64,000 bases of DNA, from contig JAZBOL010000060.1 in NCBI GenBank assembly GCA_036351115.1, positions 62,001-126,000 of the forward strand, written 5' to 3'. Numbering within the stretch: position 1 is the first letter of the stretch; the number at the start of each line of letters is the position of its first letter. The notes beneath the pieces are model-generated. The model made no database searches and had not been told where the DNA came from. It worked only from the letters and a program-made list of their open reading frames with translations. The translations under genes were made by a program, and so were the position numbers. Origin of the DNA: Marinihelvus sp036351115 (GTDB lineage: Bacteria; Pseudomonadota; Gammaproteobacteria; Xanthomonadales; SZUA-36). This document shows positions 1 to 9,113 of the stretch, in pieces.

Positions 1-103
1 GTACAAGACGCAGGTCGAAGAGGGCCTGCGAATCGCCCGCAAACAGATCGCGCCGGACCTGATCGTCGCCCCGGTTGCAGCACCGACGGGGGTGTCCCAA
101 TGA
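1..103 (+). CDS. DUF3450 family protein, C-terminal end (partial)
   Basis: This is the tail of a gene that begins before the window. The open frame reads through the first base and stops at TGA 101-103; its last residues include GLRIARKQIAPDL, which looks like the C-terminus of DUF3450 proteins. Members of that family are periplasmic coiled-coil proteins that usually precede the ExbB/ExbD/TonB genes of TonB2-type systems in marine gammaproteobacteria. The stop overlaps the next start codon by 4 nt (ATGA), so the two genes are translationally coupled. Only about 33 residues are visible, so the family call rests on this short match plus the context. Confidence 0.7.
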   Translation, partial: YKTQVEEGLRIARKQIAPDLIVAPVAAPTGVSQ

Positions 104-1488
104 GCCGTCTGACGAACCTGATCCGCGGTGGCGTCGCCGCTACCGCAACCACGCTGGTGTTGACCCTGAGCGCACCGGTGACCGCCGCCGAACCCGTCAA
201 CCTGGATGAGCTTCTGAACCAGGTCAGCCAGGGCCGCATCAAGGATGCGGAAGAAGCCCAGGCCCGACTCCAGGCGTTCCGCAACGACCGGGCCAACCAG
301 CAAAACCTGCTGAACGAAATGCGGCAGGAAAAGACCCGGCAGGAACAGCTCTCGGCAAACCTCGAAGCCCGCTTCGACCAGAACGACCAGCAGCTGATCC
401 AGCTGGAGGCCGACCTGAACGAAGCCCTCGGCGACCTGAAGGAACTCTTCGGGGTGCTGCAGCAGGCCGCCGGTGACGGCATCGGCCAGATGAGCACGTC
501 CATCACCCAGGCCCAGTTCCCGGACCGCCTCGACTGGCTGACGGAGTTCGCCGCCAAGATGGGCCAGACCAACCGCATGGCTTCCCTCGACGAAATCGAG
601 CGCCTCTGGTTCGAGTTGCAGCGCGAGATGACGGAAACGGGCAAGGTGGTTTCCTTCCCGACCACGGTGGTCGCCAGCGATGGCGAGGAAGTGCAGCGCG
701 ACGTGGTGCGCATCGGCGCCTTCAACCTGGTCAGCGACGGCAAATACCTGGAGTTCATTCCGGAAACCGGCCGCGTCGTGGAGTTGCAGCGCCAGCCCCA
801 GGCACGCTATGTCAATCGGATTCCGGACCTCGAGAGCGCCAACAGCGGCCTGCAGCCCATCGGCCTCGACCCGACCCGCGGCCAGCTGCTTGGCCTGCTG
901 GTGCAGTCGCCGAGCCTCGGCGAACGCATCGCCCAGGGCAAGGAAGTGGGCTACGTGATCATCGTGCTCGGCATCATTGGCGTGCTGATCGCCCTGTGGC
1001 GCCTCGCCGTCCTGTCCGGTACCGGCGCGAAGGTGAAGTCCCAGATCAAGAATCCGTCCCAGCCCGGCAACAACCCGCTGGGCCGCGTGTTCAAGGTCTA
1101 CCAGGACAACAAGGACGACGACGTGGAAGCGCTTGAATTGCGCCTCGGCGAGGCCATCCTGCGCGAGACGCCCAAGTTCAACGCCTGGCTGCCCATGCTG
1201 AAGATCATCTCGGTGGTTGCACCGCTCCTCGGCCTCCTGGGTACGGTGACGGGCATGATCGTGACGTTCCAGGCCATCACGCTCTACGGGGCAGGTGACC
1301 CGAAACTGATGGCCGGCGGTATTTCGACGGCCCTGGTGACCACCGTGCTGGGCCTGGTCGTGGCCATTCCGACCGTGTTCCTGCACACGCTGGTTTCCAG
1401 CCGTGCACGCCGTCTCACGCAGATACTGCAGGAGGAGGCCGCGGGCATCCTGGCCGAACAGGCCGAATCCCAGACCAAGGCCGGCTGA
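100..1488 (+). CDS. TtpC-like MotA/TolQ/ExbB proton channel family protein with N-terminal coiled coil
   Basis: A 462-residue inner-membrane protein of the TonB energising complex. A signal peptide (about residues 1-29) is followed by a long charged, Gln-rich coiled-coil periplasmic region (about 35-110), a transmembrane segment near 285-305 (VIIVLGIIGVLIALW) and a C-terminal TolQ/ExbB core with two more membrane segments (SVVAPLLGLLGTVTGMIV and ALVTTVLGLVVAIPTVFL). This fused architecture and length match TtpC of the Vibrio TonB2 system, not plain ExbB, which is given separately by the next gene. It likely links ExbB/ExbD proton flow to TonB. The ATG overlaps the preceding stop. It is the second visible gene of a six-gene operon. 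Confidence 0.88.
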   Translation: MSRLTNLIRGGVAATATTLVLTLSAPVTAAEPVNLDELLNQVSQGRIKDAEEAQARLQAFRNDRANQQNLLNEMRQEKTRQEQLSANLEARFDQNDQQLIQLEADLNEALGDLKELFGVLQQAAGDGIGQMSTSITQAQFPDRLDWLTEFAAKMGQTNRMASLDEIERLWFELQREMTETGKVVSFPTTVVASDGEEVQRDVVRIGAFNLVSDGKYLEFIPETGRVVELQRQPQARYVNRIPDLESANSGLQPIGLDPTRGQLLGLLVQSPSLGERIAQGKEVGYVIIVLGIIGVLIALWRLAVLSGTGAKVKSQIKNPSQPGNNPLGRVFKVYQDNKDDDVEALELRLGEAILRETPKFNAWLPMLKIISVVAPLLGLLGTVTGMIVTFQAITLYGAGDPKLMAGGISTALVTTVLGLVVAIPTVFLHTLVSSRARRLTQILQEEAAGILAEQAESQTKAG

Positions 1489-1497
1489 GGCTGACCG

Positions 1498-2037
1498 GTG
1501 GATACGGTTTACTACTACCTGCCGTTCCTCGAGACGATCCGGGATTTCATGGAGCTCGGCGGCATCGCGCTCTACCTGATCGGGATCCTCACCCTGTTCA
1601 TGTGGGTCCTGATCATCGAGCGCATGCTGTACCTGCGTACCGGCCACAAGAAAATGGTGGCCGCTACCCAGGAAATCTGGGGGGCCCGGGACGACCACAA
1701 GTCCTGGAACGCGCACGCGGTCCGCGCCCGGCTGATCTCCGTGGTCAGCCGGAGCCTGGACCGGAATCTGCCGCTCATCCAGACCTGCGTGGCGCTCTGC
1801 CCCCTGCTCGGCCTCTTCGGCACCGTGTTCGGCATGATCACGGTGTTCGAGGTCATGGCCGTGTCCGGCTCCGGCAACCCGCGCTCCATGGCCTCCGGCG
1901 TGTCCATGGCGACGATTCCGACCATGGCGGGCATGGTGTCCGCCCTGTCCGGCATTGCCATGAGCACGTACCTGCAGCGCCGCAGCGAGCGTGAACGCGA
2001 ACTCTTGAGTGACAACCTGGTCATAAGACACAGCTAA
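1498..2037 (+). CDS. exbB: ExbB-type proton channel subunit
   Basis: A 179-residue MotA/TolQ/ExbB family protein. Three membrane segments are visible: about residues 22-42 (ALYLIGILTLFMWVLII), 95-118 (CPLLGLFGTVFGMITVF) and 135-160 (MATIPTMAGMVSALSGIAM), with the family's GLFGTVFGMI signature. Together with ExbD it forms the proton channel that drives TonB. I use the GTG start, 9 nt after the upstream stop; an in-frame ATG at 1549 would remove the first 17 residues but leave the membrane core intact. It is short for ExbB (often about 240 residues), as is usual for the ExbB2 partner of TtpC. Confidence 0.9.
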   Translation: MDTVYYYLPFLETIRDFMELGGIALYLIGILTLFMWVLIIERMLYLRTGHKKMVAATQEIWGARDDHKSWNAHAVRARLISVVSRSLDRNLPLIQTCVALCPLLGLFGTVFGMITVFEVMAVSGSGNPRSMASGVSMATIPTMAGMVSALSGIAMSTYLQRRSERERELLSDNLVIRHS

Positions 2038-2080
2038 GTCCGCCCGTCCCGCGAGGGACGGCCGGCCGGAGAAACCGCCC

Positions 2081-2488
2081 ATGAAGCAGTTCTACCAGCA
2101 AGCCCAACAGGAAGAAGAATCGGAAATCAACATCACGCCCATGCTGGACGTGGTGTTCATCATGCTGATCTTCTTCATCGTCACCGCGACCTTCATCAAG
2201 GAGGCCGGCATTGACGTGAACCGCCCGGATGCACAAACCGCCGTCAAGCAGGAGAAAGCCAACATCCTGATCGCCATCGGCCCGAACAACGACATCTGGA
2301 TCGACCGGCGCCAGGTGGACATTCGCTCCGTGCGGCCGAACATCGAACGCCTGCACGCGGAGAATCCCCAGGGTTCCGTGGTGATCCAGGCGGACAGGGA
2401 ATCAAAGACGGAAACCCTCATCGAGGTCATGGACGCTTCCCGCCAGGCGGGCGTATACAACGTTTCCATCGCCGCCAACGAAGACTAG
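2081..2488 (+). CDS. exbD: ExbD/TolR family biopolymer transport protein
   Basis: A 135-residue ExbD. It has a cytoplasmic N-terminus (acidic EEESEINITPM), a single membrane helix near residues 22-42 (VVFIMLIFFIVTATFI) that carries the conserved proton-relay Asp in the MLDVVF motif, and a periplasmic domain. It partners the upstream ExbB and TtpC-like proteins to convert the proton gradient into TonB motion. The length is normal for the family. It lies 43 nt after exbB and 9 nt before tonB, in the same operon. Confidence 0.93.
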   Translation: MKQFYQQAQQEEESEINITPMLDVVFIMLIFFIVTATFIKEAGIDVNRPDAQTAVKQEKANILIAIGPNNDIWIDRRQVDIRSVRPNIERLHAENPQGSVVIQADRESKTETLIEVMDASRQAGVYNVSIAANED

Positions 2489-2497
2489 GAGCGCACC

Positions 2498-3154
2498 ATG
2501 ACAAGCACCGTTTATGAAACCATGGCGGCCCGCGAAGGCGGGAACGTGGTTCGCATCGCGGTCGGTTTCGTGGCGGGCCTGTTCATCACCCTGTTCCTGT
2601 TCTGGTTCATGCAGTACATGATCGAAACCGCGGACGGGACCCTCGATGAATCCGATCGCGGGGCCCTCGTTGATTTCGTGCGGGTGGAACGCGACGAAAC
2701 GGTCCAGCGCAAGGACCGCAAACCGGAGAAACCGCCGGAGCCGGACGCGCCGCCACCCCAGCCGCCCACCCCGCAACTCGACAACCTCGATCCGTCGGCG
2801 GAAAAGATCGCCATCCAGTCCGCGCCGGTGCAAACGGACATCGACATGACCGGCGGCTTCAGCCTGGGTGTCGGTGAGGGCGACTATCTGCCCATCGTCA
2901 AGGTGCAGCCCATCTACCCGCAGCGCGCCCTGTCGCGCGGCGTGCAGGGGCACTGCACCGTTCAGTACACGGTGACGCGCCAGGGCACGGTTCGTGACCC
3001 GGTGGTGCTGGAGAACGACTGCACCAGCAGCCTGTTCCATCGCACCTCCGTCCAGGCCGCACTCAAGTTCAAGTACAAGCCCCGGGTGATCGACGGCCAG
3101 GCCGTCGAGGTGCCGGGCGTGCGCAACCGCTTTACCTTCAAGATCTCCGAATGA
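2498..3154 (+). CDS. tonB: TonB family energy transducer
   Basis: A 218-residue TonB protein. It has one N-terminal membrane anchor (about residues 24-44), a short proline-rich periplasmic spacer (about 70-92, PPEPDAPPPQPP) and a C-terminal TonB domain (about 130-218) with the YP motif (QPIYPQRALSRGVQG) and a typical ending. The spacer is short, as in TonB2 proteins. It contacts the TonB boxes of outer-membrane receptors; three such receptors are encoded in this window. Two cysteines sit in the C-terminal domain (GHCTVQ and ENDCTS) and could form a disulfide. The start is ATG, 9 nt after exbD. Confidence 0.92.
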   Translation: MTSTVYETMAAREGGNVVRIAVGFVAGLFITLFLFWFMQYMIETADGTLDESDRGALVDFVRVERDETVQRKDRKPEKPPEPDAPPPQPPTPQLDNLDPSAEKIAIQSAPVQTDIDMTGGFSLGVGEGDYLPIVKVQPIYPQRALSRGVQGHCTVQYTVTRQGTVRDPVVLENDCTSSLFHRTSVQAALKFKYKPRVIDGQAVEVPGVRNRFTFKISE

Positions 3155-3164
3155 GGCCCAGGCC

Positions 3165-4523
3165 ATGACACGCAGCAATCGACGCCTTCTTGGCACCGCC
3201 TTCGCCTACGCACTCATCGGCTCCGTGGGTCTCGCAACGTCGGGCGCCGTGCTCGCCCAGGACGAGGAAAAAACCAAGCAGACCGTGGCCATGAGCCAGC
3301 AGGTGTTCGAAGGGCTGACCGCGGCGCAGGAGCTGGTCGAAGCCAAGCAGTACGGCGAAGCCGACTCGACCATCAAGGCGTTGCTCGAGCGGGGGGACAA
3401 GCTCTCTCCCTACGAGCGGGCCCAGATCTGGAACCTCACGGCCTACTCCTACTACCTGCAGGAGCGGTACACGGACGCCATCCGGGCCTACGAACAGGTC
3501 ATGGCGCAGCCCGAACTGCCCGAGGCCCTCGTGCTGAGCACGCTCAAGACCAAGGCGCAGCTGCAGTTCACGGTGGAGGATTACCAGGGCGCACTCCGCA
3601 CGGTGCAGGAACTCATGAGCAAGGTCGAAGAACCGGCCGCCGACGTCTACATGCTCATGGGGCAGGCCTACTTCCAGCTCGGTGACTACGACAGCGCGCT
3701 GGATCCGATCAAGACCGCCGTGGACATGTACAAGGAACAGGGCAACACGCCGAAGGAAAACTGGCTGCTGCTCCTGCGGGTGATCTACTACGAGAAGAAA
3801 GACTTCCCGTCCATGATCGGGGTGCTCGAGGAACTGATCACCTACTACCCGAAGGACACCTACCTGCTCACGCTCGCCGGCGCCCACTCGGAGCTCGAGG
3901 ACACGCTCAAGCAACTGGTGATCGTCGAGGCGCTGTACGAGGCCGGGTACCTCAAAACCGCCTCGCACATCACGAACCTGGCCAACCTCTACCTGCTGCA
4001 CGAAACGCCCTACAAGGCGGCCACGCTGCTGGACAAGGAGATGGAGGCGGGCATCGTCGAGGAGAACGAGCGCAACCTGCGCCTGCTTTCCCAGGCCTGG
4101 TACACGGCCCGGGAAGATGAGAAATCCATCCCGCCCCTCGCGCAGGCCGCAGGCCTCTCCGAGGACGGTGAGCTCTACGTCCGCCTCGCCCAGTCTCACC
4201 TCAACCTGGAAAACTGGGAGGAGGCGGCCTCCGCCGTGCGCAAGGGCCTCCAGGTCGGCGGCGTGAAGCGCAACGATACGGCAAACGTCATGCTCGGGAT
4301 GGCGCTCTTCAACCAGGAAAAGTACGAGGAAGCCCGAACGGCGTTTGAGCGCGCCTCCCGCGACGACCGCAGCCGCCGGGCTGCCCAGCAGTGGATCGCC
4401 TACGTGGACAGCGAGATCAAGCGGGCCGAGCTCATGTCCCAGGAACTGCCGGTCGACACGCGCCCCACGGAACTGGACCAGATGCTGCAGGAAGCGGAAG
4501 CGGCAGTCGGCGGCGACAGCTGA
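3165..4523 (+). CDS. Secreted tetratricopeptide repeat protein of the TonB operon
   Basis: A 452-residue protein with a signal peptide (about residues 1-30, cleavage near VLAQ-DE) and helical TPR-type repeats along most of its length, for example the stretches around SPYERAQIWNLTAYSYY, YMLMGQAYFQLGDYDSAL and YVRLAQSHLNLENWEEAA. It starts 10 nt after tonB and is the last gene before a terminator. TPR proteins at this place are regular members of TtpC-type TonB operons and are thought to help the periplasmic complex. No catalytic motif is visible. The exact role is not known from the sequence. Confidence 0.85.
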   Translation: MTRSNRRLLGTAFAYALIGSVGLATSGAVLAQDEEKTKQTVAMSQQVFEGLTAAQELVEAKQYGEADSTIKALLERGDKLSPYERAQIWNLTAYSYYLQERYTDAIRAYEQVMAQPELPEALVLSTLKTKAQLQFTVEDYQGALRTVQELMSKVEEPAADVYMLMGQAYFQLGDYDSALDPIKTAVDMYKEQGNTPKENWLLLLRVIYYEKKDFPSMIGVLEELITYYPKDTYLLTLAGAHSELEDTLKQLVIVEALYEAGYLKTASHITNLANLYLLHETPYKAATLLDKEMEAGIVEENERNLRLLSQAWYTAREDEKSIPPLAQAAGLSEDGELYVRLAQSHLNLENWEEAASAVRKGLQVGGVKRNDTANVMLGMALFNQEKYEEARTAFERASRDDRSRRAAQQWIAYVDSEIKRAELMSQELPVDTRPTELDQMLQEAEAAVGGDS

Positions 4524-4549
4524 TTCGCTGAGAAAAAGATTCGAGAAGA

Positions 4550-4571
4550 CCCCGCCCGCGCGGGGTTTTTT
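4550..4571 (+). terminator. Rho-independent terminator of the TonB operon
   Basis: A 6-bp GC stem (CCCCGC / GCGGGG) with a 4-nt loop is followed by six T residues at 4566-4571. It lies 27 nt after the TPR gene stop. The minus-strand glgX gene ends at 4576, so the element sits between two convergent units and serves the plus-strand operon. Confidence 0.9.
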
Positions 4572-4575
4572 CGTT

Positions 4576-6597
4576 TCAGGCGCTCGCCTCGAGCAGGGCC
4601 ACGCTCCAGGCGGCGGCGCGGAACGTTTCGACCGTTTCTTCCGCGGGCCGCCCGTCGGTTGAATAGAGGATGTTCCAGCCTCCCGGGGCGTCAGGCAGAT
4701 GGACCTCCACCTCCCCGTCGTGCCCGTTGAGCACCAGCACCAGCGCCCGCTCCTCCGCGTCGTTCTGCGGGCGGCCCAGCAACAAACCCAGCGCCGCCGG
4801 CTCCCGCGCCCAGTCGTCGGCGCCCATGGGCCGACCTTCCGGATGCCACCAGCCCTCGTGGGCCGGTTCCGGCGAATAAGTCAGCGACTCCCAGGCCCTG
4901 CCTACCCGGTCCCGGCGCAGGCGAACCAGGTGGCGAACCGAGTCGAGCAAGGCGGAATCCGACTGCAGACCGGACCAGTCGACCCAGCCGGTCTCGTTGT
5001 CCTGGGCGTAGGCGTTGTTGTTGCCCGCCTGGCTGTTGCCGAGCTCGTCGCCGGCCAGCAGCATGGGCACGCCCCGGGAAAACAGCAGGCTCGCCAGCAG
5101 GTTGAGCCGGTGCCGGCGACGCAGGGCCAGCACCGAGCGCCGCTCCGTCGGGCCCTCGACGCCGTGATTTTCGGACAGGTTGTGGCTGTGCCCGTCCCGA
5201 TTTCCTTCGCCGTTGGCTTCGTTGTGCTTCCGCTCGTAGCTGACGAGATCGGCCAGGGTGAAGCCGTCGTGCGCGGTGACGAAATTGACGCTCGCCTCCG
5301 GCCCCCGGCCGCGGGCGGCAAAGACATCCGGCGAGCCGCCAACGCGCAGCGCCAGGGCTTGCGCGTCGCCGGCGCGGGAACGATTCCAGAACCGGCGAAG
5401 ATCGTCCCGGTAGCGATCGTTCCATTCCGACCAGCGCGACGGGTACTGCCCGAGGGTGTAGGCTGCGGGCCCCCAGGGCTCGGCGATGAGTTGCGCGGTC
5501 GCCAGCTCCGGATCCGAGGTGATCCGCGTGAGCAGGGGGTGCGCCGGATCGAAGCCGTTCCGTCCCAGGCCCAATACCGGCGCGAGGTCAAAACGAAAAC
5601 CGTCCACCCCCATGACCCGGTGCCAGTAGCGCAGGCTGTCGAGAACGAGGTCCTGCACCACCGGCTCATCGACGTTGACCGTGTTGCCCGTGCCCGTGTC
5701 GTTGACGTAGATCCCCGGATCTTCCGCTTCCACGCGGTAGTACGCCAGGTTGTCCAGGCCGCGAAAACCCAGGGTCGGCCCGAGCGCGCCCCCCTCGCCC
5801 GTGTGGTTGTAGACCACGTCCAGCAGCACATCGAGGCCGGCCTCGTGCAGCGCCGTGACCATGGTCCGGAACTCGGCGATCCCTTCCGGCCCGGCCAGGC
5901 GCGGCGCCACGGCGAAGAATCCGATGCTGTTGTAACCCCAGAGATTCCGCAGCCCTCGCTCGGCCAGGTGACGTTCGTCGATGAAGGCGTGCACGGGCAT
6001 CAACTCCACCGTGGTGATACCCAGGGCCTTGAGGTACTCGATGATCCTCCCGTTGCTGAGTCCCCGAAGCCTTCCGCGTTCCGAGTCGTCGAGCCCGGGA
6101 TGCGCCATGGTGAAGCCGCGTACATTGACCTCGTAGACCACGGACTCCCGCCAGGCATGCAGGGCGCTTCGCGTGGGCTGCGGCGCCAGGGGCGCCGTCA
6201 CCACCCCGTGGGGCACCACCGGGGCGCTGTCGCGCTCGTCCCGGCGCCAGCCGTCCTGTGCCACTTCCACGGTGTAGTCGAAGGCCGCCGCGCTCCAGTG
6301 AAACTCCCCCGCGAGCTGCCGGGCGTAAGGATCGAGCAACAGCTTGGCAGGATTGCAGCGCTGGCCCTTTTCCGGAGCCCAGGGCCCTTCCACCCGGTAG
6401 CCGTAGCGCTGGCCGGGCGCGAGTCCCGGCACGAATACCTCCCAGTCTCCGTCGCCCTGGGCGGTCAGTTCAACGCGCTCGCGCTCCGGTCCCTCGGCCG
6501 CATGCAGGCAGAGCAGCACGCGGTCGGCGCAGGAGGACCAGACCCGGAACCGGACGCCGTCCGGCTCGACGAAGGCGCCCCGGGCCGGCGGCCGCAT
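4576..6597 (-). CDS. glgX: Glycogen debranching enzyme GlgX (isoamylase type)
   Basis: A GH13 debranching enzyme of about 673 residues that cleaves alpha-1,6 branches of phosphorylase-limit glycogen. An N-terminal CBM48-like domain precedes the catalytic barrel. Catalytic residues are visible: the nucleophile Asp in GVDGFRFDLAP (about 337), the acid Glu in LIAEPWGP (about 373) and the third Asp in TAHDGFTLADL (about 444), with the typical KHNEANGE segment. I place the start at the ATG whose A is the last base of the glgP stop (TGATG); an ATG 30 nt upstream, inside glgP, would add 10 residues that do not look like the family. It is the last gene of the MFS-glk-malQ-glgCBPX operon. Confidence 0.92.
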   Translation of the reverse strand: MRPPARGAFVEPDGVRFRVWSSCADRVLLCLHAAEGPERERVELTAQGDGDWEVFVPGLAPGQRYGYRVEGPWAPEKGQRCNPAKLLLDPYARQLAGEFHWSAAAFDYTVEVAQDGWRRDERDSAPVVPHGVVTAPLAPQPTRSALHAWRESVVYEVNVRGFTMAHPGLDDSERGRLRGLSNGRIIEYLKALGITTVELMPVHAFIDERHLAERGLRNLWGYNSIGFFAVAPRLAGPEGIAEFRTMVTALHEAGLDVLLDVVYNHTGEGGALGPTLGFRGLDNLAYYRVEAEDPGIYVNDTGTGNTVNVDEPVVQDLVLDSLRYWHRVMGVDGFRFDLAPVLGLGRNGFDPAHPLLTRITSDPELATAQLIAEPWGPAAYTLGQYPSRWSEWNDRYRDDLRRFWNRSRAGDAQALALRVGGSPDVFAARGRGPEASVNFVTAHDGFTLADLVSYERKHNEANGEGNRDGHSHNLSENHGVEGPTERRSVLALRRRHRLNLLASLLFSRGVPMLLAGDELGNSQAGNNNAYAQDNETGWVDWSGLQSDSALLDSVRHLVRLRRDRVGRAWESLTYSPEPAHEGWWHPEGRPMGADDWAREPAALGLLLGRPQNDAEERALVLVLNGHDGEVEVHLPDAPGGWNILYSTDGRPAEETVETFRAAAWSVALLEASA

Positions 6598-9098
6598 CAA
6601 TCGAGGCTGACCGGCTCCAGGCGCCATATGTCCTCGTTGTAGTCCCGCATGGTGCGGTCCGTCGAAAACCGGCCGGAGGCCGCGCTGTTCAAGATGCTCA
6701 GGGTGGTCCAGTGCTCCGGATCCATGAAGGCCTCGTCCACCTGGCGCTGGGTTTCGATATAGCTCCGGAAATCCGCGGCCGTGACCCAGGGGTCGTGAGG
6801 ATCCTGGAACGAGGCAATGACCTCATCGAGCACCCCGGGCTCCAGGCGGTTGAAATGACCACAATCGAGCAGATCCACCACCCGCCGGAAATCCTCGTCT
6901 CCGGCGATGATCGCGGCCGGGTCGTAATTCCGGCGCAGTTCGGCCACCTCTTCCACCGTGTGGCCGAACAGGAAAAAGTTATCCGCCCCAACCGCCTCGC
7001 GGATCTCTACGTTCGCCCCGTCCAGGGTGCCGATGGTGACCGCGCCATTCATCATGAACTTCATGTTGCCCGTGCCCGAGGCTTCCTTCCCGGCGGTGGA
7101 AATCTGCTCCGAGAGGTCGGCAGCGGCGCAGATCGCCTCCATGGCCGTGACGTTGTAGTCCGGGTAGAACACCATCTGCAGTCTGCCACCCATGGCCGGA
7201 TCGCTGTTGATGACGCGGGCCACGTTGCTGATCAGCTTGATGAACTGCTTGGCCATGACGTAACCCGGCGCGGCCTTGCCACCGATGATGATGGCGCGCG
7301 GAACGAGACCCTCGTCATGGCCCCGGCGAATCCGGTCGTAGAGATGGATCGCGTGCAGGACGTTGAGCAGCTGGCGCTTGTATTCGTGAATCCGCTTGAC
7401 CTGCACATCGAACAGCAGGGACGTGTCCAGGGAGATGCCCGTGCGCTCGCGGACCATGCCGGCGAGCCGTTCCTTGTTGGCCTGCTTCGCCGCGCGCCAG
7501 CGATCGCGAAACTCGTCATCGTCCAGGTGCTCGCGCAGGCCCTCGAGGCGATCGAGGTCCGTCACCCAGCCCTCACCGATCGTGTCGGTGATCAGGGTCG
7601 CGAGGGGCGCGTTGCAGGCCGCCAGCCAGCGCCGCTGCGTGACGCCGTTGGTCTTGTTGTTGAAACGGGCGGGCCACAGCTCCGCGAAATCCCGGAACAG
7701 CCCCTCCCGAAGCAGGCGGGAATGAAGCTCCGCCACCCCGTTGACCGAGTAGCTCCCGACAATGGCGAGGAAGGCCATGCGCACGCTGCGGCTGCCGCCC
7801 TCGTCGATGAGGGACATGCGCCGCAGCCGCGCGTTGTCCCCGGGCCAGCGGATGCTGACCTCCTCGAGAAAGCGGGCGTTGATCTCGTAGATGATCTCCA
7901 TGATCCGCGGAAGCAGACGCTCGAACAGGGGCACGGGCCAGGTTTCGAGGGCTTCCGGCAACAGCGTGTGGTTGGTGTAGGCCATGCTCGAGCGCGTGAT
8001 GCGCCAGGCCGTGTCCCAGGACAGGCCGTGCTCGTCCATGAGCAGGCGCATGAGCTCCGCCACGGCCACGGCCGGGTGCGTGTCGTTGAGCTGAAAGCAG
8101 TTTTTTTCCGCGAAGTCCGAAAAATCGTCGCCATAGCGCTTGACCCAGTCGGCAAGCACGTCCTGCAGGCTCGCCGAAGCGAGGAAGTACTGTTGTTTCA
8201 GCCGCAGTTCGTGGCCGCTTTCCGTGGCCGTGTTCGGATAGAGCACCATGGAGATGTTCTCCGCGGCGGTCTTCGCTTCCACCGCGTCCGTGTAGCTGCC
8301 GGCATTGAATTCCTCGAGGTCGAACTCGTCCGTCGCCTGGGCGGACCAGAGCCGCAGCGTGTTCACGACCCCGTTCCGGAAGCCCGGCACCGGCACGTCG
8401 TAGGGAACCGCAAGCACATCGCGCGTATCCACCCATCGGCGGAGGTCGCCGCGCAGGGGATCCCGCACGATCTGCGTCCGGCCCCCGAAATGGATCGTGC
8501 GCGCCAGCTCGAGGCGCTCGATCTCCCAGGGGAAACCCTCCCGGAGCCAGGGATCCGGCTCCTCGACCTGGAAGCCGTTGATGATTTTCTGGCGAAACAT
8601 GCCGTACTGGTAACGCAGTCCGTAGCCGATCAGGGGCAGGCCGAGGGTGGCGCAGCTGTCGAGGAAACAGGCTGCCAGCCGGCCGAGCCCTCCGTTGCCC
8701 AGTCCTGCGTCGTGCTCCGCGGCTTCCACCTGGCCGAGCTCCACGCCGAGCGCCTGGAGGGCCTCGCTGGACGCGTTCACCGCCTCGAGACTGTAAAGCG
8801 CGTTGTGCAGCAGGCGCCCCATGAGGTACTCCATGGACAGGTAGTGGGCGCGACGCGCCCGGTCCCGTTCGAGCACGATATTGGTCTCGTTCCAGCCTTC
8901 CATGAGCCGGTCGCGCAGGGCATGGACCAGCGCCTGGTAGAGAAACGGCGTATCCGTCCGCAGGGTGCGGCGTCCGAGCATGCGCGTGTAGTAGTGCGAG
9001 AGGTCCGCGAGGAGGCTTTCCGAATCCATCCCGAGCCGGGTCTGCTGCAGGATCTCCAGGGTGCCGGTGTCATTTTCGGGTTCGTTGAGTACGTTCAA
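6597..9098 (-). CDS. glgP: Glycogen/maltodextrin phosphorylase
   Basis: An 833-residue GT35 phosphorylase that releases glucose-1-phosphate from alpha-1,4-glucan ends. The PLP-binding region is intact near the C-terminus (EASGTGNMKFMMNGA, with the Schiff-base Lys), followed by TIGTLDGANVEI. Family landmarks GNGGLGRLAACFLDS and FQLNDTHPAVAVAEL are also visible. The length is normal (about 815-840). It begins 15 nt after glgB and shares its final base with the glgX start. With glgX downstream it forms the degradative half of the glycogen cycle; it could also act on imported maltodextrins. Confidence 0.96.
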   Translation of the reverse strand: MNVLNEPENDTGTLEILQQTRLGMDSESLLADLSHYYTRMLGRRTLRTDTPFLYQALVHALRDRLMEGWNETNIVLERDRARRAHYLSMEYLMGRLLHNALYSLEAVNASSEALQALGVELGQVEAAEHDAGLGNGGLGRLAACFLDSCATLGLPLIGYGLRYQYGMFRQKIINGFQVEEPDPWLREGFPWEIERLELARTIHFGGRTQIVRDPLRGDLRRWVDTRDVLAVPYDVPVPGFRNGVVNTLRLWSAQATDEFDLEEFNAGSYTDAVEAKTAAENISMVLYPNTATESGHELRLKQQYFLASASLQDVLADWVKRYGDDFSDFAEKNCFQLNDTHPAVAVAELMRLLMDEHGLSWDTAWRITRSSMAYTNHTLLPEALETWPVPLFERLLPRIMEIIYEINARFLEEVSIRWPGDNARLRRMSLIDEGGSRSVRMAFLAIVGSYSVNGVAELHSRLLREGLFRDFAELWPARFNNKTNGVTQRRWLAACNAPLATLITDTIGEGWVTDLDRLEGLREHLDDDEFRDRWRAAKQANKERLAGMVRERTGISLDTSLLFDVQVKRIHEYKRQLLNVLHAIHLYDRIRRGHDEGLVPRAIIIGGKAAPGYVMAKQFIKLISNVARVINSDPAMGGRLQMVFYPDYNVTAMEAICAAADLSEQISTAGKEASGTGNMKFMMNGAVTIGTLDGANVEIREAVGADNFFLFGHTVEEVAELRRNYDPAAIIAGDEDFRRVVDLLDCGHFNRLEPGVLDEVIASFQDPHDPWVTAADFRSYIETQRQVDEAFMDPEHWTTLSILNSAASGRFSTDRTMRDYNEDIWRLEPVSLD

Positions 9099-9113
9099 GT
9101 GATCGCTCCCGTG

